Assembly (NCBI RefSeq): GCF_018139145.2
Contig: NC_059471.1
Span: 208,587,494-208,651,493, forward strand
DNA from: Gymnogyps californianus
Taxonomy: Eukaryota; Chordata; Aves; Accipitriformes; Cathartidae
DNA: 64,000 nucleotides
Direction of reading: 5' to 3'
Shown here: piece after piece, positions 1 to 13,512 of the stretch
Layout of the letters: every line of letters starts with the position of its first letter
Numbering within the stretch: the stretch's first letter is position 1
The notes under the pieces: model-generated
Seen by the model: only the letters and a program-made list of their open reading frames with translations
The model's database searches: none
What the model was told of the DNA's origin: nothing
Position numbers and translations under genes: made by a program

Positions 1-3000
1 GCAGGCCTCCATGGCCACATCTACAAATGGGTCAGGGTCTGTTCTCTATCACTGAGGTCAAGAGGCACAGCAGAGCTCCTGTCTATATGGCTTTACTAGC
101 CCTCCCCCCTAAATACATTTCAGCCAAAACCAGAATGACTTCATCCAGACTGTCTGTTGGGAATATTTTGCATGCTATTATGCAAACTATGACCATAAAT
201 TGCCTGGATTTTTTAAGTTGGTACATGCTAAAAACACACCAGGGAGCATGCTAGTGATCAACAGTATAGACAGCTTCACAACTGTTCCACAACTCATAAT
301 TAGTTTACTAATAGTTTATATTGCTTATGGTCTCATTATATCCACTACGTTATGTGAAAACATTATTTCAATACACCTATTTCATTAAATATTTCAATGT
401 ATTCAGAAGAAACCCATGTTTTAAACCAGACTTTCACTGAAGGAAATTGTTACTTCTGACCAGCTTCAGCACTATAGCTGAAAATAAAAACAGATGGATT
501 CTCCCTTCTAATTAAAGAATAGAGTTTACTTCTGAATGAACACTATGAATGAATTCACTCAAGATTTAATTTGCCACTAATTAATGACAAGCTCTAAAAC
601 AGCACAAGGTAGATGATTTGCATCACAAAGCAATTCTTAAAAGAGTGTAGTTTGGTCATTAACCACAATTTGCAAATTATCCCATATAACAGAAAGCAAT
701 TAATAGTATGAAATTACACATATAGAATCACATATGAGCAGAGTCAAGTTGGTAGAAGGCAGAGAAATGAAAAAAGTTTCTTGCAAGTTCTATATAGGTT
801 CAGCTGGAGAAAAATATTTTTGTAACAGATGGGACACAGATACCTTCTAACTCTTCCCTACAGAAACTAAATAATGTTATTTATGTAGAGTGCAGAGATA
901 TGTGTGTTTGAAAGAGTGTATGTACACATAAGCATGTGACATATTCGCTGGTAATCTAGCAAAAGGCCCAACTAAACATAGACTAGGTCCTCAGTTTTCA
1001 GGAAAGACAGAGAAACAGCTGGGTAGAACTGGAGAAAATGTCATTTTTGTACCAAATTTCTATTTACAGAGAATACATAATTTCCCATGAAGTTAAATTA
1101 CACTTTTTCAAAGCATTGCTGTCAAGTCCATTTTTTAATGTTAAAACAGAATGAAATCTGAGGGTTCATATATGCAAGATACACATTGCAATAATTCTAC
1201 TAACCTAATTTTTTACTTAATCTACTTTTTTTTAATTTATTTCTATTGATTATTTCTATTTTTTATATAACCTAAAGTCATAGAGCCTTCACTCAGTTTG
1301 ATCCATGCTCTCTCAGTAATGGGATAAATTGCAAAAGATTTTTTTTCCTCCTGATAAAATATCCTGTATCATTAAAAATAAGGAAAGAGACAGTATACAG
1401 TTCTGGGCAGGCCTGAAAATACTGCATTTCTTTATGAAACTGACTGTCTTGGCAAAAAACTTCAGTACCTACATGGAAAACAATGAAACACATCGTTGTG
1501 AATCTGTTCGGAAAGAATGCTGTCAGTTATGACAGAAGCTAAGCTTTATATTTCTACATTACGAATTCATGTCAACAAGTCCTTTACAGTCTCTTACATA
1601 GTTATACTCAGGTTCCAAAACATATGTATATGTTCTAAAATCTGAAATAGTTTATGACAGGATCATCTGACAATACTTTCCCAGCACAACTTCAATAATC
1701 TGCAGTTCTAACAGCAAGCTACCTCATTTAAACTTATAGATTCGTTTTGGACATACACTTTTCAAATAAAAATGCTATACGTTTATAGAACAGTGATGAG
1801 GACCTCATTCAGAAAGGAGTAAAGGCATCCTAAGAGCTTTCTAATCCTATTTCAGAGCAGCCAGCAAAAGTTCTTAACTGAAAATTAATTTTAGTCTAGA
1901 CTATTCGAGCTTGTGGGTTGCTTTACATGGTATTTTGTCTCTGACAGTAGATAATATTTGATGCTTCAGCAAAAGGTGAGATCACCTACTGGTTACTCAC
2001 TGCAGGTTAGCTGAAACTCTGAAACACTCAGATTTATCTCTACTTTTTACTGGTAATTATCATAAATTCTTAGACTTCCTTGTTGTTCAACCCTTTTTAA
2101 TTTTGTGATTTACTCTTATGAACAACTTTTAGCAATGAATGACATAGACTAATTTCATGTTTGTGAGAACATATCTGCTTTGATTTTGAATGTATCATTT
2201 TAACACTAAAGCTTTTCCATGATTCTCTGTTTCTAATTCCATGCAAGATCTGTAAGTGAGAATGACATGGCTTATTGAAATGAAGTTCATTGAAAAGTTC
2301 AGAGGTCACTGAAGTTCAGAGAATCAATCATGTATTTTTTAACAGAATTGATTCTGACCTAAGGTAAAATTCAAATCAACTTTACCAGTATAATCAGAGA
2401 CACGCAGGCATCAGCTTGTGTTCTGTGTGTTATTACATGAGATGTAATTACGGTCATGAGTATACTTACAAAATGAGTTAAAAACTATAATAAAAATGGC
2501 CAAATTTACTATTCTACATCATCTAGTTCCCTTTTAGGGTATACCATTTAGAATATACCACTATTTTTCTACACAGAACAATAAGCACTGAAAATATTTG
2601 GACATGTACCTTTTTTTTAATCTATCTCTTATGCATGCAAATGGTAATGTGAATGTACAAATCCCATTACAAATCAGAGTTAAACTAGTGTATTCTCATA
2701 ACACAAAAACTGCAGAACCCAGTAGCACTCATAGCGTTCATAAACAAAGGTGCATCAGAACGAATAGAAAGTGTGATCAGGCATCTTTGAAAACAGTTTG
2801 GTACCAAACTGCATAGTGTCTTACTGATAGAGTGTACTGAATTTTTTATGCATGACATGCCACAAAATGCAATTTCCCAGTAATTAATAGGAACAGAACC
2901 CTTAGCTTCAATAGGAAGCACTCCAAAGAACTGACTGGATTCTAGGGAGAGATTAATGTTTATCACCTCCTTTGTTATCACTCAGACAAGTTAAGGTTTT

Positions 3001-4004
3001 TGCTTTTTCTTATCCCTATGGAAAGTGGCTGACAGAAGCAGGATTTCACTGTTTTAGCCATCTGCTGAAATGCCTTTAATGAAGCTTGAAAGAGTAATTC
3101 ACACATTTTTCTTGCTATTGAGATAAGGTCAGAGGAAATAACTTCAGACTGGAGAAACTTTTCCTTGTTCATTTCTGCACTAGGTAAATTAGATCTAAGG
3201 TTTCTTTGAGGTACCCCAGAACTGGAATCACTGCCCTATTCATGGAGATGCACATGGCTTGAGTCACTCTGTGACATGTTCCCACCTGAATCATTTAAAT
3301 GTTATATCATAAAATTTTTACTCATTGACATGAACACAATCCTAAATGGGTAAAAAAAAAGGGTTGATTAACATATCTCTAGTTCCTATGGTCCAAAAGA
3401 GACAAATTCTCTGTACGATACATTTTCCATAAATAATTCTAACTATCAGCACTTGCTCTAAATGATCAAGAAATGACTACATATTAATGCAGACTGGTGT
3501 TTTAGAAGTTAGTGTTTTTAATGACATTACTATGGTATTTTCTTACTATTAGATGGCACAATGTAGTATCTCAAAGCCTCTCTTGCAGACTCAGATTAAA
3601 AACCTCCATAGATAGTATACACACAGAAAAAAGGAGTACTAAAGAATAACTGAGCTTCAGGTTGTTATTTCTTGAAAAATTCTTCTTGGAAAATTGGAAC
3701 TTTACATGTTGAAAGATCACCATGAACAAGAATATTTATCAACTTCAATTTTCAAGTACTATGTCAGAAAATATCTCACTGAGAATTTCCAGTGAAGTAC
3801 TTTTTTTCATTCCAAAATGCTTATTCACCATACTCAAAACTACCTGGAGAAGTGTATCACCTTTGATAAAACGTTTGTCAGGAAAGTGTTTTCAGATTTT
3901 CTAATATGGACAATATCAGAGAGTGCTTATAGAAATACAGCAAATACTGATATCCATAAATTTAGAACAGGGATATAGAGCTATCAAAGATATCAAAGAG
4001 CTAC

Positions 4005-4026
4005 ATTTACATTTTTGAATGTAAAT
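4005..4026. repeat. short perfect inverted repeat
   Basis: The arm ATTTACATT (4005-4013) is followed by a 4-base loop and its exact reverse complement AATGTAAAT (4018-4026). It could form a small hairpin, but in AT-rich DNA of this length such a palindrome can occur by chance. No functional context is visible. Confidence 0.5.
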
Positions 4027-7000
4027 ACAAATTTTGAGTTAATTTTTACAATGTTAATTATTTATGTAAATTATGATCTTAAAAAAAATGAAATGAAACT
4101 AATCCACTCCAGACTTCACAGAAATGTGAAGAATCAACCTTTGCTTGAATCAGGTAGAGAATAACTATGAAACTGTCTCTTCTAAAGAGTTCCAGAATCT
4201 CTGACCTGGGAATACTTTGTAAATGTCAAGAGATTAGGGTAGTAAAGAAAAAATTTCCTGCCCAGTTCCAGCATGAACCTTTCTCTAATGTTTTTAGTCA
4301 TGCCTGAAATTTGAAATATTTTTGTTCCTAAGGAGTAGTTTTTATAATTACTTGCCAAGACGTAATCTTACTTTCTTGTTCAGCCAGCATTCAGAAAATA
4401 TTAACTCACTTCCACTCTAGAGAACTTATTTGATGTTTATTTAAGCAGTTAATTTAATTCAGCAACATTTCCATTAAAGATAAAGTCCTTAGACAGTCTC
4501 TCTCTCTCACTGACATGCACAGAAAGCAAGAAGAAGAAAACAGTGAGAGGAAGAGATAAGTGTACTAAGAATTTCCATTTCCAGTAGGGTGTTACGAAAG
4601 ACACTGATTAATCTCACATGTCTGAAGTGACAGCCAATGTGCAAAGACGTGATTGCCTAACATTGATAGAAACTGTCAACCAACAGGACACTTAAGCAAT
4701 CTTTTTGTGGTGCTCAGAGATTAACTGACAAACTGCTGCATGGGGATGGAAAATGTGTATGTTCATATAAAGAAATATAGCTTCATGTGAGTGATTCTTT
4801 TTGGGGGGAAAATGCCTCGAAATAAATGATGATAGTGTAATTTCTTCATATTGCCAGAATGTGAACAAACGACAAACGCAGAAGTGCAAGACTCCACCTT
4901 GCACTGTGGGAAGTCTTTTTACTTAAAAGCATACATAAACACAGTCTCTAAACTATAAAGACCTTGTAATGAATATGAGACCTTACCCTGCCTACAATCA
5001 GGAGAGGAGAGAGAGGAACTTGATCTGAGATTGTGACACCTAAATTGTGTTTTCATGCGTTAAGGGTGGCATTCAGTTGCCTGAACCTGGGGGTCACTGC
5101 CATTTTAGATGCTGACTGTATCCTGCCTCACCTATGCCCAACCTTCTTATATACACTGCAGCATCCAAGACACCAAAAAGGAGCTGGCAGGTATAAGTCA
5201 GTATCCACAGGAGACTTGTGCCTTCTGGATTGCAAGCAACAAAGAATGATACTCTAACATGCTTGAAATGGTATTAGGTACCTATGTTTAGCCACCTGAA
5301 TCCTAGTCTAGTTTTCTGAGTTCACATTATAAAGTACTCACACTAAAATAGATTCTTAGTGGCAACTCTCTAGGCTACCTAACTCTCTCTTTAGGCTCCA
5401 TTAGGTGGACTGACTGGATCTTCGCTTACTCTAATAGGAGGCTGTATACCTACTTGTAGGCAACTAAATTTAGAGATAATAATCTTTAACTGAATCCCAC
5501 CCAGTCTCAAGAGCCACAGTAAGCCCCAGGAAGAGAAGAGGAAAACTCAAAAGCTGATTCAATATCCTAAGTTCCTGCCATTTCTTCATTGAACTTTGTT
5601 TAAAAAATGTGCATCCACTGTAGTACAACCTGTGAGTTCAAACACTTTTTTAATATTAAATAAAAATCATAATAATGCTAAGAAGTTAAAAGGTTCAAAT
5701 ACAATTTAAAATAATAAACAGAAGCCAGTAATGTTCCTACAAATGATGACAGAAAATATGTGGCATATCTAAAATGCAGTCTCACAGGTCATATTATTCT
5801 TTGGTCTAAAAAGTAGTTACATTTCCTCTTCAATTTCTGTTTATTAAGAAGTAGTGAAAAACTTGTTAGAAACATCATAAGTTATAGAAGAAAACTTCCT
5901 ACAAGAATTTATATACAAGGATTCACACACATCAGTGAACACAATCACGATATGGTGCTTAACAAACAAGCACTCATTAGATAGGCTCATGTAACTATCA
6001 GCATGTGCACTTTCAGCCCATTCCATTGCAAATTAAAACACAATAGTTTATTGTGATTACACTACTTCTACTGATGTTTAGTCTAATGCATTTTAATACA
6101 AAATGAGGATAAGCTGAGAATACAGTTATAAGCAATCAAGTTACTGCAGCTTAGCTTCCAATGTAGCCACACCACCTGACTAAATGTTAATTTCCATTCT
6201 GTCTGAATTTTAAAACATGGTACGTTCATATTTTTGTCATATTTGTAACAATTAAAGTTGTCTTATCATCAGTTAATGCTGCTCAGATGACATGAGCTAA
6301 CTCATTAAAATGTGATACTGATTTCTTTGCAGCCATTTAACAGTGGACATTTAATATGGGTAGGTACCACAGCTCAGCTGACCAGTAGTTTGTCAAGCTG
6401 CTACAATTCAACCCATATCTGATCATGTGTTTGAGCACATTTCAGGACTTATTCTAAAATAACTTAATCCTTTACCAAACAATTAGTTAAAATAAACTGA
6501 TGAAGTACAAGAAATGGCCAAGTAAAAAAATAAAAATAAATATGAGAAATATGGTATGCTGCATCAAAAACACTGTTCTGTGATGAAATTGTAATCAAAC
6601 AATTGCATGCTGACAAGCTGTAGCAACAAGACTTAGTTATAAAGCTCCATGAGGTACCTATAGCTTAATTAATATAGCTACTGAGCCTAGGTGACTTAGG
6701 ATCAATACAAACTTTTTTGTACCAATAGAGATACTGGCTGACATTATAGGTCATAACACTGCTTTAAAAACAACAGCAAGGGGATTCTGTATTTGGAAAA
6801 GGATGTGATCTCATGAAGCATCTCTGTTAAACACTGGCAATAAAATTTGTCAACATATACAAGCAACAGAGAGGTCCGTTTTATACGTACACAGGGGTTG
6901 TTTTGGCATTTCAGCATCAACAGATGTCATGAGGTAAGGAAGCATGTGGCATCAATGTGGCAATTCTATCTCAGAGCAGAGATAGCCTGCTTTTGTAACT

Positions 7001-8407
7001 GCCTAAACCCACGTTCACTTGGCACCTGTAATCTAGTGTAATGGTCCGACCAACTTCTAAGTAGGAATAGTGCCATGCTAACAGATGGATAAAAGTGTAG
7101 GCAGCAATAGGAGCATGTACCAGCATCCAGTGTATTTACTGAGACTTGGAAAACCTAGCCAGGAATGACTCAAGTGACTGAAATAAAAGCCTATGGCCAA
7201 GATGGCTTGCCAATGGTAATTCAGCTCTTGCCTCAGTTAGCATTTCAAAGTACATACATTCTGCCATTCTAAGTTAGGGATAACAAAGTAAGAAAACAGG
7301 CTGTATAGTAACTATAGGGGACCTTGGGTTTTCAGTCTTATCTGACATGAGGGTGTCTGTGCAAGTCCGCATAGGTATTGACCAAGCATCTCCCGATTCT
7401 GCTGGCAGATCTGGGACTATTGCTGTGGCTACCCCATACAAGACTGGGATAGCCTTGTAGATCTTTATTTACAAGATTCCTTAGGGTGAGTAGCGCTGTT
7501 TTATCAGCACTTTAGTCATCAATGTAATTGCTGAGCCTGCCCCTACTGTGCTACAGATGAGGAAGGCAGGTTGCTGTTTTTAGAATTCTGTGAAGAGATA
7601 TTTGTGTCCCTTCACAAAGCGGTTTTCCACCCCATTACGTAAAGGCTTTTCAGACTAGCAGGAAGAAGCCTCTAACAGCTCTTGTGAGCCACAACTGGCT
7701 GGAATGTCAATAGGGTAAAGGGTTTTCTACTCAGATTTTCAGTCTGGTCACAGGAAACTGTTACAGAAAATTTTCCTGACTCTTGCATTGAAGTTTTCAA
7801 CACTAAATCAAACAGGATGGTATCCAGACAAAGATCAATCAATTAAGCCAAAAAGAACCCAAGCAAAAGAAAACACCTCTTCAGCAATGTCTGCTCAGAG
7901 GGCAGGCAGCTGTGAGGTTACCTCTGCACAGGGAAAGTGCTTGCTTTTTTCCTGCCAAATGCAGATCACTGTTCCATTATACAAAGGAAATCAGGAAGCT
8001 AGTCTTTCCATAGTTACCAGTCTGATAGCAGTATATGAAAAAACAGGGAATTAACTCTTCCCTGGAAATAAGACTTGCAGAAATTAAATTTGTGTGTACC
8101 TCAGCGTACAATGCAGCTGGAATTAAGTTTCTAATAGACCATAACAAAAACTCTACAACACAATAAAGTGGAGAGGCATGGGACAGAGGAAGGAATCGCA
8201 AAAGTTATTAAAACTCTTGTACCAAGTAGCATCCTCAAAGAGCATACAGGACATTTATTAAACAAACTTGCCTTCCAGAAAGTTGTTATGCTACAGCACA
8301 AGCTCACCAATTCTTGTAACAATAAAGATAGAACACACGACATGATGCAACCAAATAACGTATTTTAGTGTCAAGTCTTAAAATGGCCTTCTGCAAACTT
8401 GGAAAAA

Positions 8408-8486
8408 GCTCCTGTCCTCTAGTACTTGAAATAAGAAGCTTTATATAGCTCCTGTCTGCTAGTACTCAAATGAGGGACTTCATACA
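8408..8486. repeat. imperfect tandem duplication, period about 40 bp
   Basis: Two adjacent units both begin GCTCCTGTC and share CTAGTACT about ten bases later, then diverge at several positions with about one indel (unit 1 8408-8447, unit 2 8448-8486). The divergence suggests an old local duplication rather than an active minisatellite. Confidence 0.7.
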
Positions 8487-8699
8487 ACACTATATCTAGA
8501 CTCTCATGCCTGCTATGATCAAAAGCTGTCTTCTCTGACATGGGCTAATATATATATAAAATAAATAGAATATATGCATGCTATTTACTACCTAGACTCA
8601 GAAGTAGGCTGTTTTCAAAATAATATCAGCATCATGCTTTTGGTGCTGTTCCAAGGGTTAGAGTGACTTAAGTTCAAGGAGAAAGTAGTATTGATGAGG

Positions 8700-8773
8700 G
8701 ATGTGTTAGGTTAATGGTTGGACTCAATGATCTTAAGGGTCTTTTCCAACCTAAATGATTCTATGATTCTATG
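8700..8773 (+). mobile_element. CR1 retroposon, 3' terminal fragment
   Basis: Seen directly: a plus-strand sequence with the CR1 3' signature GGTTGGACTCAATGATCTT, then TTTTCCAACC, ending in two perfect ATTCTATG units (8758-8773). Such 8-base tandem tails mark the 3' end of CR1 LINEs, which prime on the tail and are usually heavily 5'-truncated. Only about 75 bp is recognisable; the sequence just upstream (from about 8630) may be a more decayed part of the same copy. No ORF2 remains. Confidence 0.88.
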
Positions 8774-10173
8774 ATATCTTCCCATATAAAATTACTCAAC
8801 ACATTAAGTAAAATTCAGTAAGATCCTGTTATATTACTTAAGAGTATTATAATGCAGAGCTTATAAGAACCACTACCATTACCTGTGAAGTATTATAAGT
8901 GAACATATCATTAGAGACACAGAGCAATAACACTTGACACCAGGTGACAAACCAGGTATCAAGCCTGGTAGCTTTCTAGAAAGGCTACACGTTTCACCGC
9001 AGTCTGGAAAAGAGGGAGAAAGGGACCAGAGGGAGTACCTGTGTGAAAATTAAGAATGCCTCTGCTTTACAGAGAGCCTAAAATGCGCTTGGCAAATTCA
9101 GGTTGATTTAATAGATGTTCCTTCACTCTGCGGAAACTTTTAGAGAGTATAGATTAGCCAAGAATGTCTGCCATGGACAGCAATTTGCAATGCTCGGGTA
9201 TTTGATCTTTGTTTGCAGGGTAGTAGCACCTACCAAGCATTACAGGCCCATCTGTTAGGTGAAACATTGCTGCGATACCCAGGAGGAGTCCTCATGTCAG
9301 GGTGCGTACAAAGGGTGATTTGGCAGTGAAGGACTGCAACAAGGCTTCTGTGTGGCATGCAGGTCTCTCGGTCCAGAGGGAGCTACTAGTTCACTGAAAC
9401 ACACGCAGAATTGGTGACTTTGAGATTTCTTATAAAGCAGAATTGTTTATGGAAAGGTATTCTGTTACTTAAATAAAGCAAGACACTAATAAGATCAACA
9501 CTGTCTTGAAATGTTCCTTCTTTCTAGTGATTACAGCATGGAGTAGCAAATTCAAAACCAAGCACATTTGTTTTGAGTACAACACATTGGCCTGATGCCA
9601 ACAAGCAAAAAACCTTGTCAAATGTTGGCACTCTTTCACTTTCATAACTCTGTGATCCTTCCCTGGATGTTTAATTTGATAATGGCTCAGTAAATGCTTT
9701 CTTCCATTCACCTGATGACAGCTTCAGAAACCTAGTGCCTGCGTCCTGCAGGGAAAGCTAGTGCCTGTGTCCTGCAGGGAATCCAAAAAGACGCCCTGAG
9801 GACATAGAAAATGCCTGATCTCTGTATCTAGGTTCAGGCAGATTCTGGGATGTGCAAAGGCAAGCAGCCCAGCAAGCACCTTCGTGTTCTGCAGTCATAT
9901 GCCATAGGACACACTGTATGACAAAGGACTAGTCACATCTGGCATGATTAGCAAGTCTCTCTCCTAATGATCTTCTTTTTTTTTGCATTCTCTAGATCCT
10001 GGGGCACAGACATGGTTGATGCATCAAAACCAAATCCATTTGATTTTGAAGTATCCATTCAGAGCCCTGAGGAATAGGGCAAGCATAGGGTACATCGTCA
10101 GTAGCAAACAACTTGCAAATTTTGTTTCACATGTTCCAGACACTTGATCACTAGTTGATTTGCCATACATTGT
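8774..10173. other. anonymous non-coding DNA
   Basis: No gene or recognisable transposon seen, apart from the 26-bp tandem duplication at 9732-9781. The minus-strand 80-codon frame at 9469-9711 has no recognisable family. Confidence 0.55.
9732..9781. repeat. two-copy 26-bp tandem duplication
   Basis: Units CTAGTGCCTGCGTCCTGCAG and CTAGTGCCTGTGTCCTGCAG, each followed by GGAA, lie head to tail (9732-9757 and 9758-9781). They differ by one C/T change in the compared part, so the duplication is recent or kept uniform, and copy number may vary between individuals. Confidence 0.85.
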
Positions 10174-10229
10174 CACAGAGTCACAGGATCATGCAGGCTG
10201 GAAGATGATCTAGATCATCTAGTCCAACC
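10174..10229 (-). mobile_element. CR1-type 3' tail, minus strand
   Basis: Reading the plus strand, CACAGAGTCACAGGATC followed by GGCTGGAAGA and ATCATCTAGTCCAACC is the reverse complement of the CR1 3' end (tail repeats, then the 'ggttggactagatgat' block). The sequence to its right is not the usual CR1 3' UTR but a core also found near 63.8 kb, so this may be a CR1 subfamily with a different 3' region, a CR1-tailed non-autonomous element, or a CR1 tail next to another repeat. Confidence 0.75.
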
Positions 10230-10232
10230 AAA

Positions 10233-10415
10233 GTTTGCCAGACCTCTATCATTTATGTTGTTCACAGAGCTTCAGCTCACACAAAAGTGAGAGAACAGTC
10301 ACCTGGCCACTAGACAATTGCTAAAATGAATGTCCTAGTGGCCTTCACTGTCCCGTGAGTCCAAAGCCTATGGCCTTTTACTGGTTATGGCAAAACCAGT
10401 ATTTGCTGGGCTACA
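10233..10415. repeat. unclassified interspersed repeat, copy 1
   Basis: This 183-bp segment is homologous by eye to 63796-63997, in the same orientation. Shared blocks in the same order include GTTCACAGAGCTT, GCTCAC.CAAA, GTCCAA, GGCCTTTTAC and GCTACA. It is directly joined on its left to a minus-strand CR1-type tail, which copy 2 does not show. I do not recognise the family. The divergence (many substitutions and indels) implies an old element. Confidence 0.7.
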
Positions 10416-12404
10416 AGACATAGCTCTCTTGACTTCTGTTTCAGTTCTGAAATGACAATAGATTTAATCCTTTGGGCATCAGAGGAACAATCGCTCTAAC
10501 ATTTATTCTATCCAGGTAGAAGACTTTTTAAAAGGTCTCTCACTGCTCCTTTTTTAGTACCTCAGTCATCTCCCAGGGATGCACAGGATGAAGCAGGTCT
10601 CCATGCTGGATCTGCAAGGGGGTGGAGGCAGACAGAAAGCTCTGGACTGATCAAGTATGGGTGTTCAATACTATCACAAAGGGCAATAATCATGGGCTGA
10701 CAAATTTTCAGTCTTGAAAGAAAAGATGGGCTGACCCAGACTGCATCTCCTCCTCTTCCTAAACGTGTCACTGATTGAACTCAAAGGTATTTCTTGGGCC
10801 AAGAGAGAAGCTATAGGTTCAGGCTTCTATCCTTATGCATTGAATGTAGATTATTTATGCAACTGAAGTTGAGCCCTACTGTTTACTGTGTTCTTACGTC
10901 TACATCATCCCTTCACATGACATCAGAGTCAATACTGAAATGCCAGCAGAGGTCTATCACTAGCAGTGGCCCTTAAGATCAACCAGAGAATCTACTGTGT
11001 GACTTGCTACACATTTCAAGCTACAGAGCAGGGACACTAATACTTTTCACCACACATTCTCCTCCTGCTTTCCTATTTGTGAGGAACCAGCCTCCCAGGG
11101 TCATCACAATCCCCTTTCACTGCCACAGAACTTGCTGTAAGAACTGAGTGCATGTGTCAAGCTCTGACTTCAACCATTCTTTCACAGATGTCTCAGTCAA
11201 GGTGCGGCTAATTGGTTGAGATACTTTAATAATCGTAGCTAGGCTATAAATAGACACCGTATTAGCACAGGCTTCTCTAATTCATTTGCAGGCAGTATAA
11301 TAAACATACGCATGAACCTTTGAAGTCTCATACTAGATGCCTCAGGAATGCAACAAGCATTATTTCTGATGAAATCAACCATGTTATAAACACAGGTTTT
11401 GGAAGGAGGTAAACACGGCTAACCTGGGCAGAAGGGAACGATAGGGATTGTTCTTATAAGAACTCTCTACTTTATTTTAAAATAAAGATTGCCATTAGAT
11501 GTGAATACATGCTAATCCTTAACTGAAGAAATAAGTAAATAGCTTTCATTGCCTGTAATGATACAAGATACTTTCTATTGATTTGTTCATATATTTATAA
11601 GCTACCAGTTAGCTATTCAATATTCCTTGCCTGTAACGTTTCTACCAAAATGGATGTAGTTACGAAGGTCAATGTTCCCATGGGAATTTTTCAGGGAGGA
11701 GTACTTTCTTTGCATGGAAAAACAGAAGGTGAAAATTGGATAAATTAAATAAAATGGCTATGAGACTGCAGATGACTGGAATAGCTTGTTATAAATCTTT
11801 TTCCATATTGAAAAAAAAAAGAAGAAAAAAGAGAACAGTGAAGTAAAAGAAATACTAAATCCAACAACACTCAATATCAGATAATCTTATTAACTTGAAA
11901 AGCTAACCAAGGTTGAAGAAACTCAGTAGTATCTATGGTTACACTGCCTACAAACCACTTGGTTACAGCTGGCAATTGTAATATAACAAAGCAAGAAATT
12001 ATGGTGGTAAGTCATCAGGGAGAACTCTAAATTTTTGGTTGGCTTATGTTTGGCTCTTTCCTGACAGCAGATGGGATTAAGATCACTTTGTTGCTGTGAC
12101 TTTGATTTGCTCTTAAGAGGCAATTTCTGTATCCTTAAATTTTGCCTTCCGTATACTGAAGCATATGCTACGCTGCCCACAAGACATAATTAATCTAAAA
12201 TATACACAGCCCCTAATCAGTGCTCACTTAGTCTTTCGCTAGACAGAAATCATTATTGGATATTACATACAATTTTGAGAAAAATACTGCTCCTGAAGAG
12301 GGCCAGATGTTCTTTTCTACAGCTTCAGTTTAACTGCATACAAATATCGCACACTCCGAAGTAAACATTTTAAAACCTAGTAAGAAAGGGTTACATAAAC
12401 ATAC

Positions 12405-12420
12405 ATATATATATATATAT
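12405..12420. repeat. (AT)n microsatellite
   Basis: Eight uninterrupted AT dinucleotides follow an ATAC context. It is short and likely to vary in length. Confidence 0.8.
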
Positions 12421-12794
12421 GTCAGAGGTAAGTGGAAGAGAGGAAAGTCCCTTGTGACCTCCTCTGGAACCTGTGTAATAAATTTACTTCTGCCTAACTC
12501 CAGATCAACAAAAAGTAAAAGCATATCCTGCTCAAGCACCCCCTTTTCTTGTGCTCAGAACACAAGGCAAAATTCTTAGAAATCAGCACCGTTCCTCATG
12601 TTTTCCATATATATGAGCATTACCTAGAAGTACTATGGCAGAATAGAAATATATGTGTTACTGCATATAAAGAGAGTGGGAGAAAGAAAAGGCCATAATA
12701 TCTGCTGATTTTTTCCAGGTTCTATCAATAAAAAGGAAAAAATAAACATCTCATTGCATATACCAAATCAATAAATCTATGTATAGACACAGCA

Positions 12795-12834
12795 ATACAT
12801 ACATATACATACGTACATATGTATGTATACACAC
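12795..12834. repeat. degenerate (CATA)n/(GTAT)n microsatellite
   Basis: A 40-bp run of CATA-type units changes strand sense midway (ATACATACGTACATATGTAT core), so it is partly self-complementary and could form a hairpin or cruciform. Confidence 0.7.
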
Positions 12835-13485
12835 CAACATATAGCTTTATTATTTTCTTAGCCACAATAGGAAATACAAATTAAGCATAATATTAAAGAT
12901 TCTTGTATATATTTCTTGAATTACAATGGCATGAGGCCAATTTGCCTTTGTAGCTAAGAAAGCGTGAGCTCAGAGAAGCTCTTCTTGAAGTTGTAGCTTT
13001 TACAAAGAATTTCACCAAGTAGTTTCTATAATATGAAGTCCTCTCTTAACGCTTTTGAGACCTCTGTGGCTTTGTCAGATCTGAAATTGCCCCAACATTC
13101 AGAAGTTACTAAGGTCTGAAGTTTTCTTACTCCATTTTAAAGAAGAAAGTGATGAAGCCCTGAATGCCACTTGTGCTATTTTCCACACCTGCATAAATCT
13201 GTTCCAGTTTTTTCTTTAATTCTATAGTATGTAAGATGACAGGGCAGCTATGAACAAAGAAAAGAGTTGGGTTTCTATTACAGTCTAAATCAAGATACTT
13301 GATTATATTGCAAACTAATTGTTCATATTCTGAAACTGTGACGGTTTGTGTTTTCCTGTTTATTTGTGTCGTGGTTTAACCCCAGCCGGCAGCTAAGCAC
13401 CACGCAGCCGCTTGCTCACTGCCCCCCCACCCCTGGGATGGGGGAGAGAATCAGGAAAAAACCTCGTGAGTTGAGATAAAGACAG

Positions 13486-13491
13486 TTTAAT
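13486..13491 (-). promoter_or_regulatory. LTR poly(A) signal ATTAAA
   Basis: On the minus strand CCTATTAAACTGTCTTTATC reads as a variant poly(A) signal downstream of the LTR TATA box, placing the R/U5 boundary shortly after it. The position relative to the TATA box fits U3-R-U5 order. Confidence 0.7.
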
Positions 13492-13512
13492 AGGACAGAA
13501 AGGAATGAAAAA

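Larger units (their letters stand above)
1..8699. other. anonymous AT-rich non-coding DNA
   Basis: I see no gene here. The stretch is AT-rich with scattered A/T runs and open frames of 60-98 codons on both strands, none of which resembles a known family. No exon with a convincing acceptor, open frame and donor together was found, and no tRNA-like B box. A 9-bp perfect inverted repeat lies at 4005-4026 and an imperfect 40-bp duplication at 8408-8486 (separate entries). It is best read as intronic or intergenic sequence. Confidence 0.6.
10416..13366. other. anonymous non-coding DNA
   Basis: No supported gene. Contains a TATA/CCAAT-like pair near 11211-11253 and (TA)/(CATA) microsatellites at 12405-12420 and 12795-12834 (separate entries). 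Short frames such as 11923-12180 on the minus strand are not recognisable. Confidence 0.55.
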
